Positions 9,483 to 21,445 of a stretch of 64,000 nucleotides of DNA are shown here, in pieces (the first letter of the stretch is position 1; the number at the start of each line of letters is the position of its first letter). Made by a program: the position numbers and the translations under genes. The notes beneath the pieces were generated by a model that was not told where the DNA came from, made no database searches, and saw only the letters and a program-made list of their open reading frames with translations. The stretch covers positions 186,001 through 250,000 of the forward strand of contig SNVD02008172.1 in the NCBI GenBank assembly GCA_013180625.2, written 5' to 3'. This DNA comes from Boswellia sacra. Taxonomy: Eukaryota > Streptophyta > Magnoliopsida > Sapindales > Burseraceae.

Positions 9483-11147
9483 AACAAATATGGGTTCCAA
9501 AAAGTATCATAACTAACCCCCAAGGAACCAAGAACTTTTGGGTACCAAAAAGTTACTCCTTGAATGTTGATTGTAGAGACAAAGTGGCAAACACAAGTGG
9601 TACTTAGATAGTGGATACTCAAGGCATATGACCGGAGATGCCCCAAGTTCTCAAGATTAATCATGAAGAAAGGAGGATATGTGACCTTCGGTGATAATGC
9701 CAAAGGAAGGGTAATCAGACATGGTGATATTGGTAACCTTTCTTCACCTATTATTAAAGATGTTTTGCTTGTTCATGGTTTAAAACATGATTTGATTAGC
9801 ATTAGTCAATTGTGTGATAAGGGATATTTTATTACTTTTGAGCCTAATAGATGTGTGATTAAGGATGTTAGTAAAAATAAGACATTATTTGTTGGTAATA
9901 GATGTGGTAATATTTATACAATTGATATTGATGTTAATGATCATGTAGAAAATTGTTTCATTGTTAATAATGATGCTTGGTTATGGCATAGAAGGTTAGG
10001 TCATGCTAGCATGGACACAATTTCAAAAATTTCTAAAAATGATTTAGTTGATGGTCTTCCAAAAATAAAATTTGAAAAGGATAAAATTTGTGATGCTTGT
10101 CAATTTGGAAAACAAGTGAGAACTTCTTTTAAACAAAAGAAATTTATTTCAACAAATAAACCTCTACAATTACTTCATTTGGATTTATTTGGACCATCAA
10201 GAACTCAAAGCCTTGGTGGAAAGTATTATGTTTTTGTTATTGTGGATGATTATTCAAGATTCACTTGGGTATTATTCTTGAAAACTAAAAATGAGGCCAT
10301 ACAAGCTTTTTCAAAATTTGCAAAAAGAGTCCAAAATCAAAAAAGGATATTCTATTGTGTCCATTAGGAGTGATCATGGTGGTGAAGTAGACAATGTTGC
10401 ATTTAAAAATCTTTGTGATGAAAATGGTTTTGAACATAATTTTTCCTCACCTAAAACTCCACAACAAAATGGTGTTGTTGAAAGAAAAAATAGGACTATC
10501 CAAGAAATGGCTAGGACCATGTTACTTGAAAATAATTTGCCAAAATATTTTTGGGCCGAAGCCGTTAATACCGCATGCTTTATAATCAATAGAGTCCATA
10601 TTAGAGCTTTAATAAAGAAAACTCCTTATGAACTTTGGAAAGGAAGAAAACCCAACATTGGATTTTTTAAAGTTTTTGGATGTAAATGTTTTATTTTAAA
10701 CACTAAGGATAACCTTGGAAAATTTGATGCAAAAGCCGATGTTGGAATTTTGTTGGCTACTCCAACCATAGTAAAGCATATAGAGTTTTTAACAAAAAGA
10801 CTCTTACTATTGAAGAATCTATGCATGTTGAATTTGATGAAACTAATGTTATTTCTTCAAAGAATTTAGAAGATGATATTGTTGAGGTAGAAAGGCAAAT
10901 CAAGGAATCAAGGCTTGATGAAAAGAGCCAAGATGAATTACAACTTCAACAAGAAAAGCTTATGGAAGTAAATGATTCTTCCCAAGAATTACCAAAGGAA
11001 TGGAGGTATGCAAAAGCTCACCCTAAAGATCTCATTATTGGTGAACCATTACAAGGTATGAAAACTAGATCTTCTTTTAAGAACTTTTGTAATCATTTTG
11101 CTTTTGTCTCTCAATTTGAACCAAAATCTTTTAAAGAAGCCGAAAAT
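9483..11147 (+). pseudogene. pol: Protease and integrase of element B, frameshifted
   Basis: The protease motif LDSGYSRHMTGD (9604-9640) keeps the catalytic Asp. Integrase follows with HHCC (LWHRRLGHAS, then CDACQFGKQ), the first catalytic Asp in LHLDLFGPS, the second in RSDHGGE and the Glu in PQQNGVVERKNRT. Frames change near 9640, 10345 and 10755, each by small indels. The linker to RT runs to about 11147, where the insert 11148-11453 interrupts it. Confidence 0.85.
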
Positions 11148-11453
11148 GGGGGTATCTGATTGGTTAATGTAATGTCAGCCCGGCTTACATGGACTTCCGG
11201 TGGTTCTTAGTTGACAACTGCATTGCCATTTTAAGTTTTCTAGCTACTCCTGCACCAAAAGTGTACTTCGTTCCTAAGAACCCGATTCCCCCGTATGGAG
11301 CCACCGTCGCAGTATAGTCGCATGTCACTCGGTGCCCCCATCCTTGTGAGCAGAGGGCCCTTAAATCCCGGGGATACAGTGACGATCGCTATAAGTATAG
11401 GGTCCGCCTTATCACCATCAATGACCGACGTCTCGTACTGAAAGTACGAAAGT
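11148..11453 (+). other. 306-bp insert of foreign composition inside element B pol
   Basis: The pol reading breaks after KEAEN and resumes at [12 protein letters not shown]. The stretch between is clearly richer in G and C than the flanks and matches nothing in the other Copia elements here. One plus frame is open for about 45 codons (about 11177-11315), ending [16 protein letters not shown] then TAG. A small hairpin CGTACTGAAAGTACG lies near the right end. I see no terminal inverted repeats and no clear target duplication. Organellar DNA is a guess from composition; I cannot identify it. Confidence 0.55.
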
Positions 11454-12940
11454 TGGATTTTGGCTATGCAAGAAGAATTGAATCAATTTCAAAGAAATCA
11501 AGTTTGGGAATTAGTCCCTAGACCCAAAAATCATTCTATTATAGGTACTAAATGGATTTTTAGAAATAAAGTAGATGAAAATGACACCATTATTAGAAAC
11601 AAAGCTAGACTTGTTGCTCAAGGATACAATCAAGAAGAAGGTATTGATTATGAGGAAACCTTTGCACCGGTTGCTATATTAGAATCAATTAGAATGTTGT
11701 GTGCATTTGCATGTTATAAAAATTTTACATTATATCAAATGGATGTCAAAAGTGCATTTTTAAATGGTTACATTATGGAGGAAGTATATGTAGAGCAACC
11801 TCTTGGTTTTCAAAATCATGATTTTCCAAACCATGTTTTCAAACTCAAAAAGGCACTTTATGGCTTGAAACAAGCACCAAGAGCATGGTATGATAGATTG
11901 AGCAAATTTCTCATTGATAATGGTTTCGAAATAAAAAAAGTTGATACTACTCTTTTTGTTAAAACAAAAAATGATGATTTATTAATTGTTCAAATCTATG
12001 TTGATGATATTATATTTGGTGCTACTAATGTCTCTATGTGTGAGGAATTTTCCAAGTGCATGCAACAAGAATTTGAAATGAGCTTAATGGGAGAATTAAA
12101 TTTCTTCCTTGGACTTCAAATCAAGCAATCAATAGATGGGATCTTCATTAATCAAGCTAAATACACAAGAGATCTTCTCAAGAAGTTTGGCATGGATAAT
12201 TCAAGGACATATAACACACCTATGGGTACATTAACCAAGCTTGACAAAGATGAGAAAGGAAAAGATGTTGAGGTAACAAAGTATCGAGGTATGATTGGCT
12301 CTCTTTTGTATTTAACTGCTAGTAGACCTGATATTATGTTTAGTGTGTGTATGTGTGCTAGATTTCAATCTTGTCCAAAGGAATCTCACCTTAAGGCTGT
12401 CAAAAGGATATTTAGATATCTTCTTGGAACCATAAATCTAGGTCTTTGGTATCCTAAGTGTGATAATTTTGATCTAATTAGTTATTCCGATGCGGACTTT
12501 GCTGGAAGTCTTCTTGATAGAAAGAGCACTAGTGGCTCTTGCCATTTTCTAGGACATGCATTAGTATCATGGTTTAGTAGAAAACAAAATTCTGTTGCAT
12601 TATCAACCGCGGAAGCCGAGTATATTGCAGTAGGAAGTGTTGTGCACAATCTCTTTGGATGAAACAAATTTTAAAAGATTATGGTGTGGTATTTGATCAT
12701 ATTCCCATCAAATGTGACAATACAAGTGCCATCAATATTTCAAAAAATCCCATAAAACACTCTAGGACTAAGCATATAGAGATTAGACATCATTTTATTA
12801 GAGATCATGTGCAAAAAGGTAATATTTCTTTAGAATTTGTTCCACCGATAAACAATTAGCCGATATATTTACTAAACCCCTTAGTCAAGATAGATTTAGC
12901 ATAATTAGAAGAGAATTAGGCATGTTGGATATGTCTTAAT
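11454..12940 (+). pseudogene. pol: Reverse transcriptase and RNase H of element B
   Basis: RT is open for about 400 codons: [46 protein letters not shown], the catalytic [21 protein letters not shown]. RNase H follows ([20 protein letters not shown]). A one-base change near 12640 and another near 12845 break the last quarter (CDNTSAINISKNP, then KQLADIFTKPL), which ends at TAA 12938-12940. The RT active site is intact, but the polyprotein is not continuous. Confidence 0.9.
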
Positions 12941-13190
12941 TTTACTTTAATATGATAATCTTTGAATGGTAGCATATGTTAAGGGGGAGAATATATTTAG
13001 GGGAAGTAGTTAATTTGATTACATCTTTTTGATGATAACAAAAGGGGGAGAAATAGTTGAGTTGGATTGCTTATATTCATAACAAGTGCCATTCTTTTTG
13101 CCTATTATTGATTTTATTTTTTTTTATTCTTGATTTTAGATTATATTTTAAAGCAATCAATGGTTTGTCATCATCAAAAAAGGGGGAGAT
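12941..13190 (+). other. Polypurine tracts of element B
   Basis: A short non-coding 3' region with three purine tracts: AAGGGGGAGA near 12981, AAAAGGGGGAGAAAT near 13040 and AAAAAAGGGGGAGAT at 13176-13190 touching the 3' LTR. Multiplied tracts are typical of Sireviruses. Confidence 0.75.
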
Positions 13191-15091
13191 TGTTAGCCCT
13201 AAGGCTACATGATAATTTTGATGATAACAATACACATTGATTAATTGAGATTTACTAACATGTTTATTTATGTGCAAGAGTAAGATCATTGAAATAATTT
13301 TAAAATCAAGAAGAGGCTTATTAAAATGAAGTGTTGAAGCTAAGGAGAAGACTACATGTTAAAGGCACAAAGTTTAAGAACAAGGATTGACTCAAGGAAT
13401 GTGACACATGAGCAATGTTTAATCAATTGGTCATATATATCTTTACAAATATCCAAATGACGTGATTCTTGAGCCTTTGGAAATATTACTCAATTTATAA
13501 TATTTCATATGTTTTAATGAATTCAAATTTCAAGTGCAAGGTTGTCCAAATCATCATGCAAGTTGAAAGACAAATGGAAGTAGCTGACATAAGCACTGAA
13601 TACTCCTTTAGACATATCTTGAGCTAGAAAAATCAAAATGATTTGATTCTTGCGGCATTGGAAAGATGACTTAATGAAGAACATTTCATATGTTTTGAAA
13701 AAAATTCAAATTTCAAACAGAAGGCCGACATAATTGACATGCAATTCGGTGGACTGACACAGAGAAGAAAAATCAACTCACATGAGCACCGAATGGTGTT
13801 TTGGCCATATATTAAGATAGAGATATCCAAATGCTTTGATTCTTAATATTTTGGAAAGCTTATTCAAATATTCAGATCTTTTATGTTTTGATGAAATTCA
13901 AATTTCAAACGGAAGGCTGACAGAATTATCATTCAATTTGGTGGACTGACACAAGAAAGAAAAATCAAGTCACATGAGCACCGAACGGTGTTTTGGCCAT
14001 ATCTTGAGCTACAGATATCCAAATGACTTGATTCTTGATGAGTTGGAAAGCTTATTCAAACGTACAAATCTTTAATGTTTTTCATATTTTCAAATTTCAA
14101 ACTGAACATTGACAAAAATGGTAGACAATTTACGGCTTTTATGGTGGGCAGAAAATTTGGAGATGGTGTCTTCACTTGTTCAAGTTCATCTCATTTGCCT
14201 ATAAAAGGAGCCCTTCTCCCATGCATTCAGTAAGACAAGAAGAGTAAGAGAAGCATCTATCAAGCAAAAAGTAAGAGAAATATCAAGTCTAGAGAGCTTT
14301 TATATTCTTTATCTACTCTTTAAAGAGAGTTGTACTTTTGTTGTAAAAATTTACTTTGTTCTTGTATTGTGGTGAGAGTGAGATCTTCTTGTAAAGGATA
14401 TAAGTTATCCTTGAGAGAACTCTTTCCTTGGTGAGTTTGTTCATCAAGAAGAACTCTTGGTGTTGTGTTATCAAGAGTTGAAGGAAGTTGCCTTGGTGAG
14501 GTTGTTCATCAAGAAGAACTCTTGGTGTGGTGTTATCAAGAGTTGATGAAAGTTGCCTTGGTGAGGTTGTTCAGCAAGAAGAACTCTTGGTGTGGTGTTA
14601 TCAAGAGTTGAGGAAAGTTTCCTTGGTGAGGTTGTTCATCAAGAAGAACTCTTGGTGTGGTGTTATCAAGGGTTGAAGGAAGTTGCCTTGGTGAGGTTGT
14701 TCATCAAGAAAAACTCTTGGTGTGGTGTTATCAAGGGTTAAAGGAAAAAGTCTTGGTGGGGTTGTTCATCAAGTAAGTTGTAAAGATTTCTACAAATTAG
14801 TGGAAAGCTTAGCTCGTGGAGCTAGGAGCCCGTGGACGTAGGCAAGGTTTGCCGAACCATGTAAATTGAGTTTGCACTCTCTCTATCCCTATGCTCTTTA
14901 CATTTACTTGCACTTGTGATTGTTCTTTATTGCTTTTCTATTGATTGCATTCTATTTTCATCTTCTTCACCTTTATTCTCAAAGAAAGAGTTAAATAATT
15001 TTGATCTTTTAAGAAAAGTTTTCTAATTCCGTATTGATAAATAAAAACCCAATTCACCCCCCCCTCTTGGGTTGCCATGCCTGGGTCAACA
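13191..15091 (+). repeat. 3' LTR of element B
   Basis: 1901 bp, nearly collinear with 5925-7826. It carries the same two tandem arrays (65-bp units start at 14426, 14491, 14556, 14621, 14686, 14751) and a TATA box near 14199. It ends CTGGGTCAACA, followed by GTTCC. Confidence 0.93.
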
Positions 15092-15096
15092 GTTCC

Positions 15097-16279
15097 GTCA
15101 AGTGATGAATTAATGCCGAGTTGTCAAGATTGTCGAGTGACAAGTTAATGTCGAGTTATCAAGATTGTCGAGTGATGAGTTCGAGTTATCGAGATTATAT
15201 GCCTGTCGAGTTTATCTGCATGTCGAGCTTGTTTGCATCACGTGTTGAGTGTCGAGTATTGATTGTCAAGTGTCGAGTAGTTGTGCAGAGATTGTTTGTG
15301 ATGAAACTGTTGTGTCAAACTTGTTGCTTGTCGAGTATTGACTGTCGAGTGTCGAGTACTATGTCGAGCACTTGGGTTGAGAATGCTGATGACGAGTTTT
15401 TGGTGACAACATGCATGTGCCATGCAAATGTTATGTTTTGATCAACTTGTGATGAAGCAAGAATATTATTTTGATCAGTCTACTGTTTCTAGAATTATAA
15501 TTTAGGAAGTATTTGATTTATAAATATCTCCTAAAATTAAGATAAAATCTTATATCCTAATTAGAATAGGAGATTATTTATTTATCCTAATCTCTTTAGA
15601 TATTTAATCACTTCCAATTTTATTTCTCCTAATCCTAATCTAATTTTGATTAGATCTTTTACAAGATTTTTAGGAGATTTTGTCCAGGCCTCTCACTATA
15701 TATATTTCATGTAATAACCAGGCGAAGAACAGACATGGAAGAGAGATTAAAACTGGTTAGCTGATTTGGTAGTGAGAGAGTCTTGATTCTGGCATTCCAT
15801 GAATTAATAGAAGAGCTTCAACGCAAATTGGGATGCTTCTTTAATTTGATTCTTTGACTATTTGATTCATGTATGAGTGGTAGAAATCGTACGTGAGTTG
15901 TTGAATAAGTCTATGTGAGTTAGTAGACACTTGGGATAACTTGCGGGTTAAGTGTTTATGTAATTCAGCATCAGACATCGGTTGTTATGTATAACTTAAC
16001 AGTGTGTTGTTAAGTTATCTGTGACAGAGAGTGGGCAATGTCACTAGAGTTTAAGATCTTGGTAGGATTTTGTTTGTCAAAGATTAGGTCAGTGTGTGAG
16101 AGTGAGTCATCATTGTAAAAGGTCCTAAAGATTGTACAAATAAGAACTTAGTAAATTGCAGCTCTATAGCTATCTGTGGATGTAGGTTTTATAACCGAAC
16201 CACGTAAAATCCTTCTGTGTCAATTTACATTACAGTTCACTATTATATGTGTTATAACTGCATACTTCCAGAACTATCA
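15097..16279 (+). repeat. 3' LTR of element A, remaining 1183 bp
   Basis: Continues the LTR interrupted at 5924; GTTCC at 15092-15096 is the duplicated target of B. It carries the TGTCGAG-rich part, a TATA-like run near 15698 and the end CCAGAACTATCA. The following GTAAT is the right target duplication of A. Confidence 0.92.
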
Positions 16280-17280
16280 GTAATAAAGGCCATGGAATAG
16301 TGTGCCTTTGATATATCATAAGATGTAAAGAATTGCAACATAATGGGATAATCGAGGTAGAGCCAATAATTGGCTTACTATATGAATTGCATACGATATA
16401 TCTAGACGAGTAATAATGAGGTAGACTAGACTCGCAACTAGTTATCGATATAGAATGGCATCTTTAAGAGGTTCTCTGTAAGTGTCAAAAGCTTTATATT
16501 GGGCTCAATAGGAGTATCCACAATATTATTATCTGATGGTAATAGCCATCAGAGCTAGAAGATAGCTTAAGGCCAAGAAAATAGCTTAGAGCACCAAGAT
16601 CTTTCATCTTAAACTGCTTCGTAAGAAAGACTTTAAGCTCCTGAATACCAACAAAGTCATCCCCAGTGATGATCATATCATCAACATATAACAAATGAAG
16701 TGTAGTGCCACAATCTATTTTATGAAGAAACAAGGCATAATCATGAGTGCTAGATTGAAAACCTGTAGTTGACATAGTTGAGCTGAACTTGGAGAACCAT
16801 GCTTAAGGAGCTTGTTTAAGCCCATAAAGTGCTTTGAAAATTTTGCACACTTTTTTTGATATCATATCCAGGAGGAGGTTGCATATATACTTCTTCACCA
16901 AGATCACTATTAGGAAATACGTTTTTTCTGTCCATCTAAAAGAGTGGCCATTATCGCATGGCAGATAAGGCAATAAGAGTGCGAACGGTAGATAAACGTG
17001 CTACAGGGGCAAATTTCTCCTTATAATCAATGCCATATTATTGCGTGAAACCTTTGACAACAAGACGAGCCTTATACCATTCAACAGTGCCATCAGAACA
17101 AGTCTCGATCTTGTAAACCCATTTATAGTAAACTACAGATTTTCTAGGCGATAAGTCAACCAGGTCTCATGTATGTGTTTTAGTAAGGGCTTGAAATTCT
17201 TCATTCATAGCTTCCTACCAAGAAGGATGAGTAAAAGCCTCGTGAAAAGAGTGAGGTTCATACAAAGTAGTTAGAGCTTA
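16280..17280 (-). pseudogene. pol: Reverse transcriptase/RNase H of element E
   Basis: Minus-strand frames encode HLLYVDDMIITGDD with the catalytic YVDD (about 16660-16690), LKVFLTKQFKMKDLGALSYF and then SLVYLIITRLDISYAIH near 16380-16420, leading into RNase H. Upstream RT parts at 16780-17280 are readable only across frameshifts. Element A cuts the domain at 16280. Confidence 0.8.
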
Positions 17281-18460
17281 ATAACAATGAAAATCTTTTA
17301 AATTAGAAAGAAGTTCATGAACTCGAGTAAATTGACGAGGTTCCTTAAAAAGAGCACTGGTGAGAAGGAGTGCTGGATCGACAAACATCTCACGATCATC
17401 TAGGAGAGCCGAAGTTGGAGTATCAGTATCATTCTCAGGAGGAAAAAGATCTAAAAAATGATTGGTGAACAAGGGAGGAGGAGTGCTAATGGAAGACATA
17501 TTAAAAGATGACAAACTTGAGAACATTTTATGTTTACAAAACACAACATGTCGAGATATACGAAGCCGTTTGGAAATGGGATCATAACATCTATATCCTT
17601 TATGCTCAATTCCATACCCTAAGAAACAACACAATCGAGAACGAGGTTGGAGGTTATTATGCTTGTGAGATTGCAAAAGAACAAAAAAAGCACATCCAAA
17701 AACTCGAAGATGACCATATATTGGAGGGGTGTCATAAAGACGCTCATATGAAGATTGATTTGTAAAGACTAAAGATGGAATACGGTTCATCGTGTAAACT
17801 GTAGTTAAGGCAGCTTTTCCCCAATAAGACTAAGGAATATTTATGGGAATAAGCACAGCCCGAATAAAGTTGAGAATTTCTCTATGTTTACGTTTAGCTC
17901 GACCATTTTGTTGTGAGGTTCCTGGGCAAGAATATTATGAAATCGTCCCATTTTATTGACGATAGGTGTGAAAGTTTCCATCTTTATATTCCAAGGCATT
18001 ATCAGATTGAAGAACCTTAATGGATTTGGAGAATTGTAATTGAATCATATTAGAAAACTTTTTGCAAATGTCAAATAGTTCATAACAATGATGAAACAAG
18101 AATATCCAAGTGAAACATGAAAAATCATCATAAAAAATGACAAAAAATCGTGAAACTCCCATAGTAGAAATGGGTGATGGACCCCAAACATCAGAAATAA
18201 ATAATATCAAATGGTTCTGAAGCAATAGAAGTGCTTTTATTAAAAGGAAGAGCAATTTATTTGCCTAATCGACAAGATACGCAATCAAAAGGCTTAGAAG
18301 AAACTGAACCTAGTAACCCACTGGAGATCAAAGGCTTAAGACGAGATAGGGACGCATGTCCTAAACGAGAATTCCATCGACTTAGTGGAGTATCTATGGC
18401 ACTTGGTTGTATTGATACAGCAGCTTGAGAGGGAACTTGAAGATGAGAGAGAGTGAATAG
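17281..18460 (-). pseudogene. pol: Integrase of element E
   Basis: Minus-strand core FISDVWGPSPISTMG (first Asp) and LQSDNALEYKDG (second Asp), then CPGTSQQNG in another frame, and the C-terminal part ERLYDTPPIYGHLRVFGCAF...FLGYGIEHKGYRCYDP. Stops and frameshifts occur between them. The third catalytic position falls in a damaged segment near 17900-17930. Confidence 0.8.
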
Positions 18461-19751
18461 ATGGCCAACTTTATGGCTTGTCCTAATGATTTGATGAGTC
18501 TACAGATTTGCACAACATAACCAGTAGAAGGCAAATGAATATAAGATCCTAAATCACACAATTGATCGACTGATAACAAGTTGAAAGAAAGTTTTAGAAC
18601 AAGATAAGAATTTGGAACACAAAGATTGGATATGAAAATGGAACTAACATGACGTACATGAAGTGTTGAACCATCAGTAGTGCGAATGGTAGGAATATTA
18701 ATAGCAAGAGATTTAGTGGAAAAATCTAAAGGATCAGATGTCATGTGATTTGGGCAAGCAGAGTCAATGAACCTAGTGGTGTTACCTGAGGTGCCAGAAA
18801 TAGTGGAAGCAAAATAAAGTATAGCTTGGGACAGAACATGATTGACAATAGCCTCAATATCTGTAGTGAAAATAGATGAGTTGGTAGAAGAAGATTTTGT
18901 TGAAGTAGAAGTAGCCACGGCAGCAACTGTGGTAGACTTCTTTTTAGTCAGTTTAAAGCATTTGTTAATTGTATGGCCATCCAGTCTTTTTTTAGTACCT
19001 AGAAAACCCTTGGAGTGTCTTATCTGACTTGAAGAGTTAGCTAATACAACTGTAGTAGGGAGAATTGTATCAGATGCAGTGTTGACAGATTGTTGAGCTT
19101 GCAATGTAGTTTTTCGTGTCTCTTCAAATAAAATTTTTGTAAGAGCATCATCTAAGGCAGAAAGAGGTTTACGATAAAGCAAAGAAGGTCGAACAATCTC
19201 AAAATCATCAGTCAAAGCCATAAGAAATTGATTTAATCTCAACTTATCACAATATGTATCAAGTAAAGCTGCATCTTTGTCACAAAACCATCGAGGTTCA
19301 GGCAAGGCAAGTTGATCCCAAAGAAAACTCATTTGAGATTAAAATTCATGGACAAACTAACAGGGGGACTGTTTCATATTGTGTAGGGTAGTGAGAAGTT
19401 GGAATTGTTGTGCCAGATCACCAGAAGCATAACGAGTAGATAAGAAATCCCAAACCACTTTTTCAGCCTCAAAACACCCAAATAACATGTTGATAGAAGG
19501 AATTGAGGTATTTGTGATCCATGTAATAATTTTATGGTTATTACTATCCCAATCATCAAGATGAGCCTCAAAAGCTGAGGATGTCTCATAATTCGAATTC
19601 CTTTTGGCAACAGGTTCCTCAACGTCACCCGTGACATAATGCCAATGTTTTCTACCTTGTAAAAAACTTTGCATTGCTTGAGCCCAATGAGTGTAGTTCC
19701 TTTGAGAAGGATTGTAATAGTTTGAACAACATCAGAATGAGTTTGAGACAT
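18461..19751 (-). pseudogene. gag-pol: Gag and protease of element E
   Basis: Gag starts at minus-strand ATG 19751 (MSQTHSDVVQTITIL) and is frameshifted near 19690. It continues with FLQGRKHWHYVTGDVEEP and FLSTRYASGDLAQQF, stops near 19357 and resumes from 19332. The zinc knuckle near 18990 has lost its first cysteines (RLDGHTINKCFKL remains). The protease segment reads FIDSACPNHMTSDP near 18740, with DSA in place of the usual DSG. Confidence 0.8.
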
Positions 19752-19799
19752 TGAAAGAACGAATAAAACATAAAAAAAAGCTTTGAAAAAAAAAATTGA

Positions 19800-19923
19800 A
19801 GTCAACTCTGGTCAAAGTCAACATTGATCAACGATAAGGTCAACATTGGTCAATGATAGTCAATGACAAAGTGAACATTGGTCAATGATCAAAGTCAACT
19901 CTAGTCAACCATCAAAGTCAACG
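19800..19923 (-). promoter_or_regulatory. Dense W-box-like array in the leader of element E
   Basis: Ten copies of RGTCAA on the plus strand, i.e. TTGACY on the element's own sense strand, in about 125 bp. TTGACY is the core of the W-box bound by WRKY factors. The copies sit in short imperfect repeats such as AAGTCAAC and TTGGTCAATGAT. The position is between LTR and gag. Regulatory use is inference. Confidence 0.5.
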
Positions 19924-20288
19924 ACTAAGTGGATGATGACAAGGCTGGCTAAAGTTGTTAGGCTTGAACTTGTTGAGTGGTTGACTGGGCTTGATGATGT
20001 TGGGCTTGCTTATTTGGTCTTATTTTGGATGGACCCTGCTGGGCTTGCTTTGGATGGGCCGAACTTGGCTAGCTTATGAAAAGATGGCTTGTTGAAAGAT
20101 TGAACCACACAACCTATACTGGAAACCATCTGCAAAATAAAAGGAAGCCAACAGATGGACAAAATGCAATTGGAAAGAGATGGAAAACACCAAGACTACC
20201 GGATAATGAACCCAAATGGAAAATTAAAAGACCACTAGAAAAGACACCCAAGTGGAAAGAAAAAAAACTTTAAAGAGAGCACTTTAGT
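19924..20288 (-). other. Remaining leader of element E
   Basis: Non-coding sequence between the W-box-like array and the primer site. Short open frames here have no recognisable product. Confidence 0.6.
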
Positions 20289-20301
20289 GGCTCTGATACT
20301 A
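20289..20301 (-). promoter_or_regulatory. Primer-binding site of element E
   Basis: Minus strand TAGTATCAGAGCC next to the LTR; one mismatch from the initiator tRNA-Met site TGGTATCAGAGCC. Confidence 0.8.
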
Positions 20302-20519
20302 TGAAAACATAAAAGAAGAGAGAATTGAAAAAGAACTATATTCTTTTATATGTCTAAATCAAGAGTAAAAGAGGGGTATATATACATGTGAGAGATAATC
20401 AAAATAGGAAGATACAATCAAGGAATAATTATAAAGATAATTACAATCAATCAATCAATCAATCAATCAATGCGCTATAGTCAAGGGATGTGGTTTCCTC
20501 AATTATAGTTACGCTAACA
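20302..20519 (-). repeat. 5' LTR of element E
   Basis: 218 bp. On the minus strand it begins TGTTAGCGTAACTATAATTG and ends TTTTATGTTTTCA beside the primer site. It contains (TCAA)n-like repeats near 20445-20470. The partner LTR is outside the window, so boundaries rest on TG/CA ends and the adjoining primer site. Confidence 0.75.
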
Positions 20520-20789
20520 GTTGCAATTTGGTTAATTTACCAAAGTAATCTACAACTAGTTGGGGCCAAACCTAGCATAAAGACCATCGATGAAATCATC
20601 CCAGTGGACAAGAGCATATTCTTGCTTGAAAATTTGAAACCACAGTTGTTTCTTCCCTTCTAGATGGAAAAAAGCCAAGGATACTCTCTCTAAGTGTGGT
20701 ATTCTGTGAATTTGAAAATATTGTTTTGCTCTGCAAGTCCAGCCTGATGGGTCCTCCTTGCCATCATACTTGGGGAAATCTAACTTCAT
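20520..20789 (-). pseudogene. gag: Gag N-terminal part of Gypsy relic F
   Basis: Minus-strand MKLDFPKYDGKEDPSGW, FFHLEGKKQLWFQ, WDDFIDGLYARFGP, then after a frameshift DYFGKLTKLQ, where E interrupts. This is the Retrotrans_gag pattern of plant Ty3/Gypsy elements. Confidence 0.75.
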
Positions 20790-21086
20790 AGTCTTTGGGA
20801 CAAGAGAATTTATTGAGCAACTTGGTTGAGTGTGATAAGGATATACATTTCACTTTGGTGGTCATATCAGAGGAGTTGAGTTCTCAAATGCCCCCGCTTC
20901 ATGTGATTGTTTCTCTCCACTTTGTTTGGCTTTTTCATTCATTTGCACTGTAAGGGTGGAGATTGGCTGCTAAGTTCCTCCTGACTGCTTGCAAGGGATG
21001 CAACTGCTTGCACCAAATGACTCATTCATTTTGGAAGATCTTCACGGCCTTGATACTCCTCCATACTCTGGCTTTAATACCAAATC
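20790..21086 (-). other. Leader of relic F
   Basis: About 300 bp between gag and LTR. It holds the tRNA-Met-like primer site at 21065-21082; nothing else is recognised. Confidence 0.5.
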
Positions 21087-21445
21087 TGTACAAGCCAATT
21101 GTGGGTAAAATTAAAGTAGGGAAAAACAAATAATTCTTTGGCACTTCGAGGGTCAAGGAAACTTCCAAAACATTCAAAATTGAATGATATTAGCAGATTG
21201 TTTTTTACCTTTATTCTTGGCCATATTTAAATACAAATATATAAGGTAAACTAGACTTCTTATGGACTACTTTACTCCTATAATTATGGGAATGTAACAA
21301 ATTAATTTGACTAATTCGAGAAAGAATAAAATATTATGCTAAAAATATGAAATGATAGCTACATGTTTACCCAATCCAAACCTCAAGCAAAACCACCTTC
21401 ATCGCATACGTAATATAGTTAGACTCTACCTGGACACTTGTAACA
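21087..21445 (-). repeat. Putative LTR of relic F
   Basis: 359 bp, plus strand TGTACAAGCC...CACTTGTAACA, giving short inverted ends (TGT.ACAAG / CTTGT.ACA) and lying next to the primer site. The partner is not in the window, so the outer end is a best guess. Confidence 0.45.

Larger units (their letters stand above)
5925..15091 (+). mobile_element. Sirevirus-type Copia retrotransposon B, nested in the 3' LTR of A
   Basis: Complete 9167-bp element with LTRs of 1902 and 1901 bp (TGTTAG...CAACA), flanked by the perfect 5-bp target duplication GTTCC (5920-5924 and 15092-15096). Internal order is primer site, gag with zinc knuckle, protease, integrase, RT, RNase H and purine tracts: the Copia order. 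It has no third ORF. Frameshifts in pol and a 306-bp insert of unlike composition show that it is dead. It is the youngest layer of the nest. Confidence 0.93.
16280..20519 (-). mobile_element. Copia retrotransposon E (minus strand), right part
   Basis: Reading from right to left: LTR (20302-20519), primer site, long leader, gag, protease, integrase and RT, then interrupted by element A at 16280 and resumed at 1-105. All coding domains are broken. It inserted in the gag of Gypsy relic F: F reads up to GKLTKLQ just right of 20519. Its 3' LTR is outside the window. It lacks the Sirevirus features and has a very short LTR. Confidence 0.85.
20520..21445 (-). mobile_element. Gypsy retrotransposon relic F (minus strand), 5' end
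   Basis: Contains the N-terminal half of a Gypsy gag, a leader, a primer-like site (minus strand TGGTATTAAAGCCAGAGT, 21065-21082) and a putative LTR. The remaining part lies beyond element E, left of the window. It is the outermost layer of the nest. Confidence 0.65.
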
